Source of the DNA: Rhodospirillaceae bacterium
GTDB lineage: Bacteria > Pseudomonadota > Alphaproteobacteria > TMED109
Reading direction: 5' to 3'
DNA: 64,000 bases
Assembly (NCBI GenBank): GCA_902557845.1
Contig: CACEBX010000004.1
Coordinates: 1-64,000, forward strand
Shown here: piece after piece, positions 24,610 to 37,705 of the stretch
How the letters are laid out: the number at the start of each line of letters is the position of its first letter
Numbering within the stretch: position 1 is the stretch's first letter
Program-made: the position numbers and the translations under genes
Notes under the pieces: generated by a model
Told to the model about the DNA's origin: nothing
The model's input: only the letters and a program-made list of their open reading frames with translations
The model's database searches: none

Positions 24610-26334
24610 TTATAAAGCAAGTATAATTTCTTTAAATATATCTAAAGGTATAGTAGAACCAAAAACATTTTTCATACTTTTATCGTCATCTCTACCTACC
24701 CATACTCCTACTACATGATCCTTTGCACACCCTATGAACCAAGCATCTCTATTTTTCTGACTGGTACCTGTTTTACCAATTATATCTATAGGTATTTTAG
24801 AAACTTTTTTTCCAGTACCTTCCTTTATTACGGCCCTAAGTAATGTTTTAATTTTAAATTGTATTTTTTTAGAAATAATCTCCTTTCTATTGGGAAAATT
24901 TCTTTCCCAAATACTTAGGTTGTCTCTTTGATTTATTTCTTCTATACCATATGGGATAACAGGTATTCCATATCCGCATATAGCCCCAAAGGAACCAACA
25001 GTTTCAATTAGTGAAAATGAAGCAACTCCGAGTGCCATTGAAGGATTATCTAATATATTAGATATTACTCCTAATTTTTTTGTCTGCTTTATTATACTCT
25101 CTCTTCCAATTTTCTCTGCTAATCTTACTGCTGCAACATTTGAAGATATTGCAAAGGCTCTTTCTATAGAAATAATTCCTTCATATTTATCTGAAAAGTT
25201 TTTTGGAGACCAATTATTTTTTTTTAAGGGAAGGTCCTCTATTTTATCAGAAAGCCTATAACCCATACTTAATGCGGTAAGATAGACATAGGTTTTAAAA
25301 ACTGAACCTAACTGTCTCTTAGATTGAGTTGCTCTATTAAATTTGCTTTTATTCCAATTTTTTCCTCCCAATAATCCTCTTACTGCTCCAGCATAATCCA
25401 TTACAATAACTGCTATCTGTAATTTATCATCTATATTCTTCATATTATTTTTAACAGAAATTTCTATTTTGTTTTGAATTTTTAAATCTAATGTAGAATT
25501 TATTATTAGATCTTTTTGATTATTTAAAACTTCTTCAGGCGTTATTGAATGGATCCAATCTATAAAATACCTTACGCCATTATTTGAATAAAATTTAAGG
25601 TTTTTAATATTATTTAGTTCAAGGTTTGCATTATTTTTTTGCTTAATGGAAATTAATTTATTTTTTTCTAGAAGTTTTAAAACTACCTTTGCTCTTGAAA
25701 TACTTGCCTCCTTATTAGATATCAAAGAAAGTTTACTAGGGGCTTTTAGACTCCCTGCTAAAACTGCAGCCTCAGCAATAGATAATGCTTCTGGTTGCTT
25801 TGAGAAGTATCTTTTTGCTGCAGCCTTTATACCATACTGTCCTGAACCAAAATATGCTCTGTTCAAATACATAGAAAGAATTTCAACTTTTGTAAATTTA
25901 TATTCAAGGTAAAAAGAAATCATTAATTCTCTTAATTTTCTGGAAAGCGTTTTTTCAGTATTTAGAAATATAAGTTTTGATAGCTGCTGTGTTATAGTAG
26001 AAGCTCCCTGACTATATCTCATTTCTTTTAGGTTTTGCAATATAGCCCTACTCAAACCTTTAAAGTCTATACCATAATGTTCAAAGAATCTCTTGTCTTC
26101 TAAAACCACTACTGCATTGATTAAGTTCTTGGGAATATTTTCTGAATAAATTAATCCACCATATACATCACCTAAAGAGCCTACTAAAATATTTTCTTTA
26201 TCTATAACACTTATTGATGGCTTTCTAGTTTTATTACCTAACCCATCTAAATTAGGAAGAGTAATAACACAATATACTATCCAGAAAAAAATAAAAAAAA
26301 TTAAAATACTAGAAACTTTTTTTAAGAATTTCAT
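24610..26334 (-). CDS. bifunctional penicillin-binding protein (PBP1A type)
   Basis: 574 residues, short for the class. N-terminal membrane helix 7-26. GT51 glycosyltransferase domain with the catalytic Glu in LEDKRFFEHYG (near 73-83), RYSQGASTITQQLSK (near 107-121) and a second set RKLRELMISFYLEYKFTK. Transpeptidase domain: SxxK in QLGSVFK, SxN in ISSNVAAVR, and KTGTS near the C-terminus. It polymerises and cross-links peptidoglycan. The small size comes from lacking the OB-fold insert found in larger PBP1A proteins. It is the last gene of the minus-strand gyrB block. Confidence 0.9.
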   Translation of the reverse strand: MKFLKKVSSILIFFIFFWIVYCVITLPNLDGLGNKTRKPSISVIDKENILVGSLGDVYGGLIYSENIPKNLINAVVVLEDKRFFEHYGIDFKGLSRAILQNLKEMRYSQGASTITQQLSKLIFLNTEKTLSRKLRELMISFYLEYKFTKVEILSMYLNRAYFGSGQYGIKAAAKRYFSKQPEALSIAEAAVLAGSLKAPSKLSLISNKEASISRAKVVLKLLEKNKLISIKQKNNANLELNNIKNLKFYSNNGVRYFIDWIHSITPEEVLNNQKDLIINSTLDLKIQNKIEISVKNNMKNIDDKLQIAVIVMDYAGAVRGLLGGKNWNKSKFNRATQSKRQLGSVFKTYVYLTALSMGYRLSDKIEDLPLKKNNWSPKNFSDKYEGIISIERAFAISSNVAAVRLAEKIGRESIIKQTKKLGVISNILDNPSMALGVASFSLIETVGSFGAICGYGIPVIPYGIEEINQRDNLSIWERNFPNRKEIISKKIQFKIKTLLRAVIKEGTGKKVSKIPIDIIGKTGTSQKNRDAWFIGCAKDHVVGVWVGRDDDKSMKNVFGSTIPLDIFKEIILAL

Positions 26335-26343
26335 AAATATAAT

Positions 26344-29890
<3,547 letters not shown>

Positions 29891-29911
29891 TAATTCAAAT
29901 ATAATTATTAA

Positions 29912-31027
29912 CTAAATATGCATAGGCATTAAAAGATAAAGTGCTAAATTATCTTCTTCATCAAACATTAAAGTGGGAGAAAGTTTATCTGATAGCATAA
30001 ACTTTATATTAGCACCTGTAATCTGTCTAGCAATATCTATTAGATATTTTGAATTAAAACCTATCTCTAAATTTTCTCCACTATAGTGAACACTTATATT
30101 TTCTTTAGCGCTTCCCTGGTCAGGATTCTCTGCTGTAATCTCTAGGGCTTTATTTGATAGTTTAAACTTTATTGCTCTAGTTCTGTCAGAAGATAAGGTA
30201 GAAACTCTATCAACTGCAGCAATAAACTCTTGAGCATCGACAATAAGTTCTTTGGAGTTATTACTTGGAATTACCCTTTCATAATCAGGGAAGGTTCCAT
30301 CTAATAATTTTGACGTAATAATCACATTGTTTATAGAAAACTTAATTTTATTTTTTGCAATTTGCACTTTTACTTGACCATCTTGATTATCAATAATTTT
30401 TTTAATTTCTGTTACGGTTTTTCTAGGGATAATTACCCCTTCAAGATTATTTGCATTTTTTGGTAGAGCAGAACTCAATCTTGATAGTCTGTGGCCGTCT
30501 GTTGCTACAGCTCTTAAAACTTCTTTTTCGTTTTCTTTAATAGAGTGCAAATAAATACCGTTTAGGTAATATCTAGTTTCTTCCGTCGAAACTGAAAAAA
30601 GAGTTTTGTCTATTAGTCTTCTTAAACTTGCTGTGTCAATATCAAAACCATCAGGGTATTCACCAGAATGTATATCTGGAAAATCATTAGGTGGAAGACA
30701 CATTAACGAGAAAGAAATTTTATCAGTTTTAATTTCTAACTTTTTACCTTCCACGCTCTCTAATTCTATTGTAGATTCGTCAGGAAGTTTTCTAACAATA
30801 TCATATAAAATATGTGCAGGTGTTGTAATAGCCCCATCTTGCAAAACTTCACATGATATGCTTTGTAGCTCTGCAATTTCCATATCAGTTGCTGCTAATA
30901 CTAAGCTTTTATCTTTAGCCTCAATTAGCACATTTGCTAATATTGGTATAGTATTTCTTTTTTCTACTACACTGTGCAAGTGAGATAAAGTCTGTACTAA
31001 AGTTTTTTTATTTATTTTAGCTTTCAT
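29912..31027 (-). CDS. dnaN: DNA polymerase III beta subunit (sliding clamp)
   Basis: 371 residues, three clamp domains of about 120 residues. Recognisable blocks: NTIPILANVLIEA near 25, ATDGHRLS near 171, and the C-terminal ALYLLMPMHI, where family members end in PMRL or a close variant. It encircles DNA to tether the polymerase. It lies between dnaA and recF, with a 100-base AT-rich gap to dnaA that holds no clear DnaA boxes. Confidence 0.97.
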   Translation of the reverse strand: MKAKINKKTLVQTLSHLHSVVEKRNTIPILANVLIEAKDKSLVLAATDMEIAELQSISCEVLQDGAITTPAHILYDIVRKLPDESTIELESVEGKKLEIKTDKISFSLMCLPPNDFPDIHSGEYPDGFDIDTASLRRLIDKTLFSVSTEETRYYLNGIYLHSIKENEKEVLRAVATDGHRLSRLSSALPKNANNLEGVIIPRKTVTEIKKIIDNQDGQVKVQIAKNKIKFSINNVIITSKLLDGTFPDYERVIPSNNSKELIVDAQEFIAAVDRVSTLSSDRTRAIKFKLSNKALEITAENPDQGSAKENISVHYSGENLEIGFNSKYLIDIARQITGANIKFMLSDKLSPTLMFDEEDNLALYLLMPMHI

Positions 31028-31127
31028 ATTTGTAACTCTTTAAAATATTAATAAACTAAGTATTAAATTATCATTATAATACTATATGTAGTAATTTTAC
31101 AAATTAAAAAACTTTAATTTTTTAATA

Positions 31128-32498
31128 TTATAACTCTAAAGTTTTCTTCAAAACTTTAATATGCTCAGCAAAAGAAGGATCGTATTTACATAGTTCTTGA
31201 ACCTTTTTTATTGCGTGCATAACTGTTGTATGGTCTCTACCACCAAACATCCTTCCAATTTCAGGCAAAGATTTTGGAGTAAAGGTTTTTGACAAGTACA
31301 TCGCTACTTGTCTAGGTCTAGCTACAATCCTTGACCTTCTTACAGAAATCATGTCGTTATATCTTATATTGAAATATTCTGCCACTTTTTTTTGTATGTC
31401 CTCAACAGAAACCTTTCTATCGTTTACTTTTAGTAAGTCATGTAAAAGTTGTTTGGCTACTTCTAAATTTATAGGTCTATTTACCAATTCAGAATGAGCA
31501 ACTAATCTCCTTAAAGCTCCCTCAAGCTCTCTAACGTTAGAACTAATTTTTTTAGCCAAAAACTGAATAATTTCATCATCTACAACAACGTCTTTTCTAG
31601 CTTCTATTTTTGTATGCAAGATACTTAGCCTTAATTCATAGTCTGCTTTATGAACTTCTCCGACAAGTCCGAAACTGAGTCTTGATCTAAGCCTTTCCTC
31701 TAATCCATCTAGGTCTGAAGGCGCTCTGTCTCCACTTATAATAATTTGTTTAGACTGACCTACCAATGAGTTAAAGGTATGAAAAAATTCTTCTTGGGTA
31801 CTTTCTTTGCCAGCAATGAATTGAATATCATCTATCATCAATACATCCACTGACCTAAATTTTTCTTTAAAAGACATAGTATCCCTGTAACGTAGAGATT
31901 TTACAAATTCATACATAAACTTTTCTGCAGACAAATAAACAACTTTTCTTTTTGGATCTCTTTCTTTTATATCCCAAGCTATGGCATGCATTAAGTGTGT
32001 CTTTCCTAATCCTACGCCACCAAATAAAAACAAAGGGTTGAAAGAGACCAAATTATTTTCACTAACTCTTCTTGCCGCAGCAAAAGCTAATTCATTAGAC
32101 TTTCCAACTACAAAATTTTTAAATGTAAACCTAGGATCTAATGGTGAAGAGCTTTCTGCAGAAAAGTTATCAATACTTTGCAAGCTATCCAAAGAAACAA
32201 AATCAGAATTTTTATTTACTAAAATATCAATTTTTTTTACATTTTCAAAATATTGCTTACAGAGTTTTTCTATTTTTTTTTTGTAATGATTTACTACCCA
32301 ATCTTTGAGAAATTCAGTTGGCAGCGATAAACACAATTCTCCATTAGATTTAAAACCGTATATTTTTAATCCTATCAACCAACTTTTGTAAGCAACTATC
32401 CCAAACTCATTCTTTAATTCATTATGAATACTTTCCCAATGTTTAGTATTTCTTTCCTCATCTTTTGGTTGATGTTGAACATACATTGAATTTGGCAA
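31128..32498 (-). CDS. dnaA: chromosomal replication initiator DnaA
   Basis: 456 residues from TTG at 32498, chosen because AAGGGGGAAG lies just upstream. An in-frame ATG four codons later is the alternative. Domain I 16-90, variable linker to about 125, AAA+ domain with Walker A GGVGLGKT 160-167 and Walker B LMIDDIQFIAGK, arginine-finger region RLRSRLSFG, and the domain IV signature GRDHTTVMHAIKK near 425. It opens the origin. rpsT lies upstream, the common alphaproteobacterial context. Confidence 0.97.
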   Translation of the reverse strand: MPNSMYVQHQPKDEERNTKHWESIHNELKNEFGIVAYKSWLIGLKIYGFKSNGELCLSLPTEFLKDWVVNHYKKKIEKLCKQYFENVKKIDILVNKNSDFVSLDSLQSIDNFSAESSSPLDPRFTFKNFVVGKSNELAFAAARRVSENNLVSFNPLFLFGGVGLGKTHLMHAIAWDIKERDPKRKVVYLSAEKFMYEFVKSLRYRDTMSFKEKFRSVDVLMIDDIQFIAGKESTQEEFFHTFNSLVGQSKQIIISGDRAPSDLDGLEERLRSRLSFGLVGEVHKADYELRLSILHTKIEARKDVVVDDEIIQFLAKKISSNVRELEGALRRLVAHSELVNRPINLEVAKQLLHDLLKVNDRKVSVEDIQKKVAEYFNIRYNDMISVRRSRIVARPRQVAMYLSKTFTPKSLPEIGRMFGGRDHTTVMHAIKKVQELCKYDPSFAEHIKVLKKTLEL

Positions 32499-32581
32499 AT
32501 TCTTCCCCCTTATCGCTTTTAAACGATCTTTTTCGTAATAAATTTTTAATATAATATTACGATATAGGATAGTCAGAATAT

Positions 32582-32604
32582 AAAAAAGATAATTTTAAAA
32601 TTAT
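32582..32604 (-). terminator. possible AT-only terminator after rpsT
   Basis: On the minus strand ATAATTTTAAAATTAT is a perfect 16-base palindrome followed by CTTTTTT. It overlaps the rpsT stop codon. All-AT stems are weak, so function is uncertain. Confidence 0.4.
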
Positions 32605-32870
32605 TTTTTTGCTATATCAGCAACCCTAGAATTTAGTCTTTTTTGTATTCTAGATATTTTAGCTTTTGTTAAAATTTTTTTATTTCCTGCCGCTTGTAAT
32701 TTAGGATCTATAATTTTTAACTGTTCTATAGCTGTTTTCTGGTCTTTTTTAGAAATTGACGATTCGACACTTTTTATAAGGCTTTTTATTTTACTTTTTT
32801 GCATTTCCCTAATTCTAGTCTTGCGCTCAATTACTCTTGTTCGTTTTTTAGCTGAACTTGTATTAGCCAT
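32601..32870 (-). CDS. rpsT: 30S ribosomal protein S20
   Basis: 89 residues from the ATG at 32870, preceded by TTGGAGAAAAAT. A TTG four codons upstream overlaps this ribosome site and is rejected. The protein begins ANTSSAKKRTRVIERK and has the helical, Lys-rich pattern of S20 (KSKIKSLIKSVESSI). It stabilises 16S rRNA folding. It is found between enoyl-CoA hydratase and dnaA as in many alphaproteobacteria. Confidence 0.96.
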   Translation of the reverse strand: MANTSSAKKRTRVIERKTRIREMQKSKIKSLIKSVESSISKKDQKTAIEQLKIIDPKLQAAGNKKILTKAKISRIQKRLNSRVADIAKK

Positions 32871-32919
32871 ATTTTTCTCCAAAATAATATAAGATAGTTA
32901 AATAATACTTAATTTTCAA

Positions 32920-33693
32920 CTATTTATTCTCAAACTTAGCTTTTCTTTTTTCCAAAAAAGCTTTCATCCCTTCTTTTCTATCTTTCAATGAAAAGGTTGC
33001 TTTGAACAAACCTCTTTCATTTTTCATTCCTTCTTCAAGAGATACTTCATATGATCTATTAACTGCTTCCTTTGCCATAATTAATACTGGTAAAGAGTTA
33101 CTAGCAATTGTATTAGCAAGCTCTATTGCTTTATTTTGTAACTGCTCTACGGGAAATATATTTGAAACTAAACCAATTTCCTTCGCATCATTTGCAGATA
33201 TGACTTGTCCTGATAATACCATTTCCATTGCCTTTGATTTGCCCACGTTCCTTGCTAATCTTTGCGTTCCGCCTGCTGCAGGAATGGTTCCTAATTTAAT
33301 TTCAGGTTGTCCAAATTTTGCATTATCAGCCGCGTATATAATATCACACATCATAGCTATTTCACAGCCTCCTCCAAGGGCATATCCTGAAACAGCTGCA
33401 ATTACAGGCTTTCTAAATTTACTTAATCTCTCCCAAGGATGAATAAAATCATCTTTTAATAGATCAATAAATTCCTTGTCATTCATTTCACTAATGTCAG
33501 CCCCTGCTGCAAAGGCTTTCTCAGAACCAGTTAAAATTAATACACTAATGGAATCGTCTTTTTCTATAGATTCTAAGGCTATATTTAATTCTCTAATTAG
33601 TTCATCGCATAACGCATTCAAAGATTTTGGTCTATTAAGCTCTATTATGGCTACTTTATTTTTTTTCTTAAAAATTATATTTTCTAGTTTCAT
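32920..33693 (-). CDS. enoyl-CoA hydratase/isomerase family protein
   Basis: 257 residues from the ATG at 33693, which matches the family start ([22 protein letters not shown]). An upstream TTG would overlap mutM. Crotonase fold with the oxyanion-hole blocks [11 protein letters not shown] near 62-72 and [16 protein letters not shown] near 102-117; catalytic Glu pair region [19 protein letters not shown] near 131-149. Hydrates enoyl-CoA in fatty-acid or branched-chain amino-acid breakdown. It lies between mutM and rpsT, a conserved alphaproteobacterial position. Confidence 0.93.
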   Translation of the reverse strand: MKLENIIFKKKNKVAIIELNRPKSLNALCDELIRELNIALESIEKDDSISVLILTGSEKAFAAGADISEMNDKEFIDLLKDDFIHPWERLSKFRKPVIAAVSGYALGGGCEIAMMCDIIYAADNAKFGQPEIKLGTIPAAGGTQRLARNVGKSKAMEMVLSGQVISANDAKEIGLVSNIFPVEQLQNKAIELANTIASNSLPVLIMAKEAVNRSYEVSLEEGMKNERGLFKATFSLKDRKEGMKAFLEKRKAKFENK

Positions 33694-33695
33694 AT

Positions 33696-34511
33696 CTATT
33701 TTTGACAAATGTTACAAAAAAAGGTTGACCTACCTTTACTTTTGATTTTAATTATCAAATTTTTACATTTATAGCAAGTCAATCCTTCTCTTCCATATAC
33801 TTTAAAACTGTTTTGAAAATACCCCAAATCTCCTACTATATTTTGAAAATCTTTTATTGTTGTACCGCCGCTAGAAATAGCCTTCTCCAAAATTTTTTCT
33901 ATAGAATTAAGCAACTTGGTAAAAGACTTTTTATTTATTTTGCTAGCTGTTTTAAAAGGAAATATTTTGCTATCAAATAAAATTTCACTAGCATATATAT
34001 TACCAATTCCAGTTATAAAGCTCTGATCTAATAATAGACTTTTTATATCTTTATTTTTTTTTTTTATAATGTTCCATAAATAATCTGTATAATTTTTAAG
34101 ATAAATTGGTTCTATTCCTAAATTTTTAAAATTGTAAAGACTTATAGGATTATTTATAATAGAAAAATATCCAAACTTTCTTATGTCGTTATACAATAAA
34201 ATAAGACCATTGTTTAAAGTAATTTTAATATGATCATGTTTTTGGTTGTCAGTTTTTTTATTAGAAAATCTAAACTTTCCTGTCATGCCTAAATGAAAAA
34301 CTATATGTGATTTTCCATTAAATAATAATATACCATATTTGCCTATTCTGAAAATATGTTTAATTATTTTGTTTTTATATATAACCTCCATTTCTTTTGG
34401 AACTTCATAACGAAGATTTTTATTTACTATCTTAAATTCTGTTAATTTAAGACCTAATATATTTTTTCTAAGCCCTCTTACAATAATTTCTACTTCTGGT
34501 AATTCTGGCAT
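33696..34511 (-). CDS. mutM: formamidopyrimidine-DNA glycosylase
   Basis: 271 residues. The mature N-terminus PELPEVE provides Pro2 as nucleophile and Glu3. [11 protein letters not shown] near 72, the helix-two-turn-helix with [12 protein letters not shown] near 168, and a C-terminal zinc finger with two Cys pairs (CYKCKN ... FFCNICQK). Removes oxidised purines such as 8-oxoG. It diverges from ubiE. Confidence 0.95.
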   Translation of the reverse strand: MPELPEVEIIVRGLRKNILGLKLTEFKIVNKNLRYEVPKEMEVIYKNKIIKHIFRIGKYGILLFNGKSHIVFHLGMTGKFRFSNKKTDNQKHDHIKITLNNGLILLYNDIRKFGYFSIINNPISLYNFKNLGIEPIYLKNYTDYLWNIIKKKNKDIKSLLLDQSFITGIGNIYASEILFDSKIFPFKTASKINKKSFTKLLNSIEKILEKAISSGGTTIKDFQNIVGDLGYFQNSFKVYGREGLTCYKCKNLIIKIKSKGRSTFFCNICQK

Positions 34512-34588
34512 AAGTTCTATAATAATTTAAGATTATCTTTTTACTATGATAGTATATTATAATTATAAATATATCTTTATATAAAACT

Positions 34589-35311
34589 ATGGAATATAAA
34601 AATAGTAAAATATCAGAAAGTAATAAAAAAAAAATTATCAAAGATCTATTTAATGATGTCTCAAAAAAATATGATTTAATGAATGATATTATGAGTTTTG
34701 GACTTCATAGGTTATGGAAGAGGGATTTAATTAAATTGGTCAAAAGAGAAAAAGAAAAAATAATTTTAGATTTAGCAGGGGGAACAGGTGATATTAGTAA
34801 TGCATTAGCAAATCAATTAACTAATAGTATGATTTTCTTATATGATCTTAGTCTTAAAATGATAGTCCATGGCAGGAAAAATAAAAGTATTTTTAATAAT
34901 AATCTATTTTTAATCAATGGAAGTGCAGACCAACTAGCTATTAAAAATAATTCTATAGATTTGATAACTTTAGCGTTTGGATTAAGAAATTTTTCTGACA
35001 AGGAAAAATGTATAAAAGAATGTAGAAGGGTCTTAAAGTATGGAAAAAAAATTTATGTTTTAGAGTTTTCCCCTACTATTAATGAGCTTATTGCGCCGCT
35101 ATATAATTATTATTCCTTGAAAGTAATTCCTTTTGTAGGGGAAAAAATAGCAAACAATAAAGAAGCATATAAATATTTAATAGAATCTATAAATGAATTT
35201 CCTCATAATCAAGAATTAGAGAATATTTTTACTAAAAATGGTTTTTTTTGTTATAATCGAAAAAAATACTTTGGTGGTATAGCTTACTTAAATATATTTA
35301 GTAAAATATAA
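34589..35311 (+). CDS. ubiE: ubiquinone/menaquinone biosynthesis C-methyltransferase
   Basis: 240 residues. SAM site DLAGGTGDIS 61-70, N-terminal FNDVSKKYDLMNDIMSFGLHRLWK and GLRNF-D--KCI-ECRRVLK typical of UbiE. Adds the C-methyl group in ubiquinone synthesis. It diverges from mutM, as is normal. The next gene in most alphaproteobacteria, ubiB, is missing; coaBC follows after 3 bases. Confidence 0.95.
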   Translation: MEYKNSKISESNKKKIIKDLFNDVSKKYDLMNDIMSFGLHRLWKRDLIKLVKREKEKIILDLAGGTGDISNALANQLTNSMIFLYDLSLKMIVHGRKNKSIFNNNLFLINGSADQLAIKNNSIDLITLAFGLRNFSDKEKCIKECRRVLKYGKKIYVLEFSPTINELIAPLYNYYSLKVIPFVGEKIANNKEAYKYLIESINEFPHNQELENIFTKNGFFCYNRKKYFGGIAYLNIFSKI

Positions 35312-35314
35312 AAC

Positions 35315-36538
35315 ATGAAAAAAAAAAGAATTCTTTTAATAATTACAGGAAGTATTGCCGCTTATAAATCAATTTATTTGATAAGGCTTCTTAAAGATGC
35401 AGGATTTGAGTTAAACTGTATCACTACTAGGTCTGCAGAAAAATTTATAACACACTTAACTGTTTCTTCTTTAACTGGAAATAAAGTTTATAATGATTTG
35501 TTTAGTTTAGATGATGAACTTGAAATGGGGCATATTAAATTAGCAAAAGAAAATGATTTAATTTTGGTTGCACCTGCTTCAGCAAACTTTGTCTCTAAAA
35601 TCTCTCATGGCCTAGCTGATGATTTAGCCTCCTCAGTAATGTTGGCATCTAATACTCCAACCTTTATATTTCCAGCTATGAACAGTAATATGCTAAATAA
35701 TTTCTTTACTAAAAAAAACTTTATGCGTTTAAAAAAAGCAGGAATTAAAATTTTTGAAACTAATCCTGGCGAACTAGCCTGCGGTGATGTCGGGCCTGGA
35801 AGAATGAAAGAACCGAAAGAAATTTTTACTATTACTGAAGAGTTTTTTAAGCAAAAAAATACATTATTTAAGGGAGTCAGCGCTCTAGTTACAGCTGGTC
35901 CTACCCAAGAATCAATTGATCCGGTAAGATATTTTAGTAACCACTCTTCAGGCAAACAGGGGTATGCATTAGCCGAACAATTAGCTGATATGGGAGCAAA
36001 TGTATGTCTGGTATCTGGCCCTACAAAAATTCATAAACCTAAAAATATTAGAAACTTCATTCAAGTAAAAACTGCAGAAGAAATGTTTAATAAATGTCTC
36101 AAAAATATACCAAAAGATTTATTTATTAGCGTAGCTGCAGTTTCAGATTGGAAGATAAAAAATTATAGTAAAAATAAAATTAAAAAGAATGATAAGAAAA
36201 TATCTTTTGAGTTAACAGAAAACAAAGACATTCTTAAATTTATATCAACGCATAACAAAAGACCTAGGTTAGTAGTAGGGTTTGCGGCAGAAACGAATGA
36301 TATTGAAAAAAATTCCATATCTAAACTAAAACGCAAAAAATGTGACTTAATTGTAGCAAATAATATTTCTAACAAAAAAATAGGTATGGGTGAAGATATG
36401 AATAGTGCTCATATTTATAATAACTCACGTCTTATATCTACTTATAAAAAAATGAGTAAAATAGATTTATCTAAAAAAATTTTAACTGAAATTATACATC
36501 CTTTTTTAGAAAAAAAAATTGGCAAGGGTATTCTTTAA
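35315..36538 (+). CDS. coaBC: phosphopantothenoylcysteine decarboxylase / phosphopantothenate-cysteine ligase
   Basis: 407 residues, bifunctional. CoaC half: ITGSIAAYKS 9-18, the catalytic His in MGHIKLA near 77, PASANF near 87, PAMNSNM near 118, and ACGDVGPGRM near 152 with its catalytic Cys. CoaB half from about 188: VTAGPTQESIDPVRYFSN, and KCDLIVANN near 347. Makes 4'-phosphopantetheine for CoA. It lies between ubiE and a MoeB-like gene. Confidence 0.96.
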   Translation: MKKKRILLIITGSIAAYKSIYLIRLLKDAGFELNCITTRSAEKFITHLTVSSLTGNKVYNDLFSLDDELEMGHIKLAKENDLILVAPASANFVSKISHGLADDLASSVMLASNTPTFIFPAMNSNMLNNFFTKKNFMRLKKAGIKIFETNPGELACGDVGPGRMKEPKEIFTITEEFFKQKNTLFKGVSALVTAGPTQESIDPVRYFSNHSSGKQGYALAEQLADMGANVCLVSGPTKIHKPKNIRNFIQVKTAEEMFNKCLKNIPKDLFISVAAVSDWKIKNYSKNKIKKNDKKISFELTENKDILKFISTHNKRPRLVVGFAAETNDIEKNSISKLKRKKCDLIVANNISNKKIGMGEDMNSAHIYNNSRLISTYKKMSKIDLSKKILTEIIHPFLEKKIGKGIL

Positions 36539-36546
36539 TAGAGATT

Positions 36547-37323
36547 ATGACCTTAACTGACTTAAACTTAGAAAGATATTCAAGAAGTATATTACTTCCA
36601 GAAATAGGAGGGGAAGGCCAGAGAAAAATTCTTAATTCTAAAGTATTAGTAATAGGAGCAGGAGGTTTAGGTTCTCCTATAATAATGTATTTAGCTGCAC
36701 TAGGAGTAGGAAAAATTACAGTAGTAGATAATGATAAAGTTGAACTCTCTAATCTTCAAAGACAGATCATCCATAACACCGAGAATATTGGAGTTCCTAA
36801 ATCAGATAGTGCTGCTATGTTTGTAAATAAACTTAATCCAGACACCGTTATAACTAGTTTAAATGATAGAATTAATGAAAAGAATGCTGATAGCCTAATT
36901 TCTAAACATGATATTATAGCTGATGGAAGTGATAATTTTGATACTAGATATTTAGTAGCAGACTCCTCTTTTAAAAATAATAAAACTCTCGTAGCAGCTG
37001 CAATTACAAAATATGAAGGACAAATATCAACATGGAAAAGAGAAAATAATAATTATCCTTGTTTTAGATGTCTGTTTCCTAATAAACCAAAAAACTCTCA
37101 AGTAACTAATTGTTCAAGTAACGGAGTTATAGGAAGTCTAGGTGGTTTTATGGGTTCATTACAAGCTACTGAGATTATAAAAGAAATTTTAGGAATAGGA
37201 GAGTCCTTAGCAGGCTATATAAATTTATATGATATACTAAACAATAATTTCAGAAAAATTAAAATCAATATAGATCCTATGTGTACTTTTTGTAGCAAAT
37301 ATAGAAATAATGAAAAGCAATAA
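36547..37323 (+). CDS. moeB: MoeB/ThiF-family adenylyltransferase
   Basis: 258 residues. E1-like fold with ATP-binding GAGGLGS 37-43, RYSRSILLPEIGG 10-22, LSNLQRQIIHN near 66 and two zinc Cys pairs (CFRCLFP and MCTFCSKY). Adenylates the C-terminal Gly of a sulfur-carrier protein (MoaD or ThiS). No rhodanese domain is attached, so this is the short bacterial form. dut, often between coaBC and this gene in the group, is absent. It overlaps a DsrE-like gene by 14 bases. MoeB versus ThiF cannot be settled without the carrier protein. Confidence 0.88.
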   Translation: MTLTDLNLERYSRSILLPEIGGEGQRKILNSKVLVIGAGGLGSPIIMYLAALGVGKITVVDNDKVELSNLQRQIIHNTENIGVPKSDSAAMFVNKLNPDTVITSLNDRINEKNADSLISKHDIIADGSDNFDTRYLVADSSFKNNKTLVAAAITKYEGQISTWKRENNNYPCFRCLFPNKPKNSQVTNCSSNGVIGSLGGFMGSLQATEIIKEILGIGESLAGYINLYDILNNNFRKIKINIDPMCTFCSKYRNNEKQ

Positions 37324-37705
37324 AAATTCAAAAGTTTTAATTATTCTTTTTACCTCAGACTTTTATAAATATTATTATGGATTAAACTTAGCTTCCACTT
37401 ATAAAGCTACTAATAAAAATGTAACTATATTCTATACTGGATATTCTGTTAACTTTTTATCAAAAAACTGGAACAACTATGATAAAAAAAATATAAATAA
37501 AAAATTGAAAAAAATACAAATGCCAGACTATTTAGAAATACTAAAATTATGTTCTGAATTAGAAGTCAATTTTGTATTTTGTAAAACTGCTTTGGAGTTT
37601 ATAAGTTTAAATGAAGATGATATTATAGCTAGTATAAGCATAACATCAGCTCCTTTATATCAAATCATTAATGAATACAAAAACGAACAAACAATTTTTA
37701 TATAA
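37310..37705 (+). CDS. DsrE-like small protein
   Basis: 131 residues. A Rossmann-like start (KVLIILFTSDFYKYYYGLNLAS), a VTIFYTGYSVNFL strand and ELEVNFVFCKTAL with one Cys near 96 fit the DsrE/DsrF-like group encoded next to MoeB in alphaproteobacteria. A role in sulfur handling or in binding a small molecule is inferred from the neighbour. It overlaps the convergent dehydrogenase gene by 8 bases at the stop codons. Confidence 0.7.
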   Translation: MKSNKNSKVLIILFTSDFYKYYYGLNLASTYKATNKNVTIFYTGYSVNFLSKNWNNYDKKNINKKLKKIQMPDYLEILKLCSELEVNFVFCKTALEFISLNEDDIIASISITSAPLYQIINEYKNEQTIFI

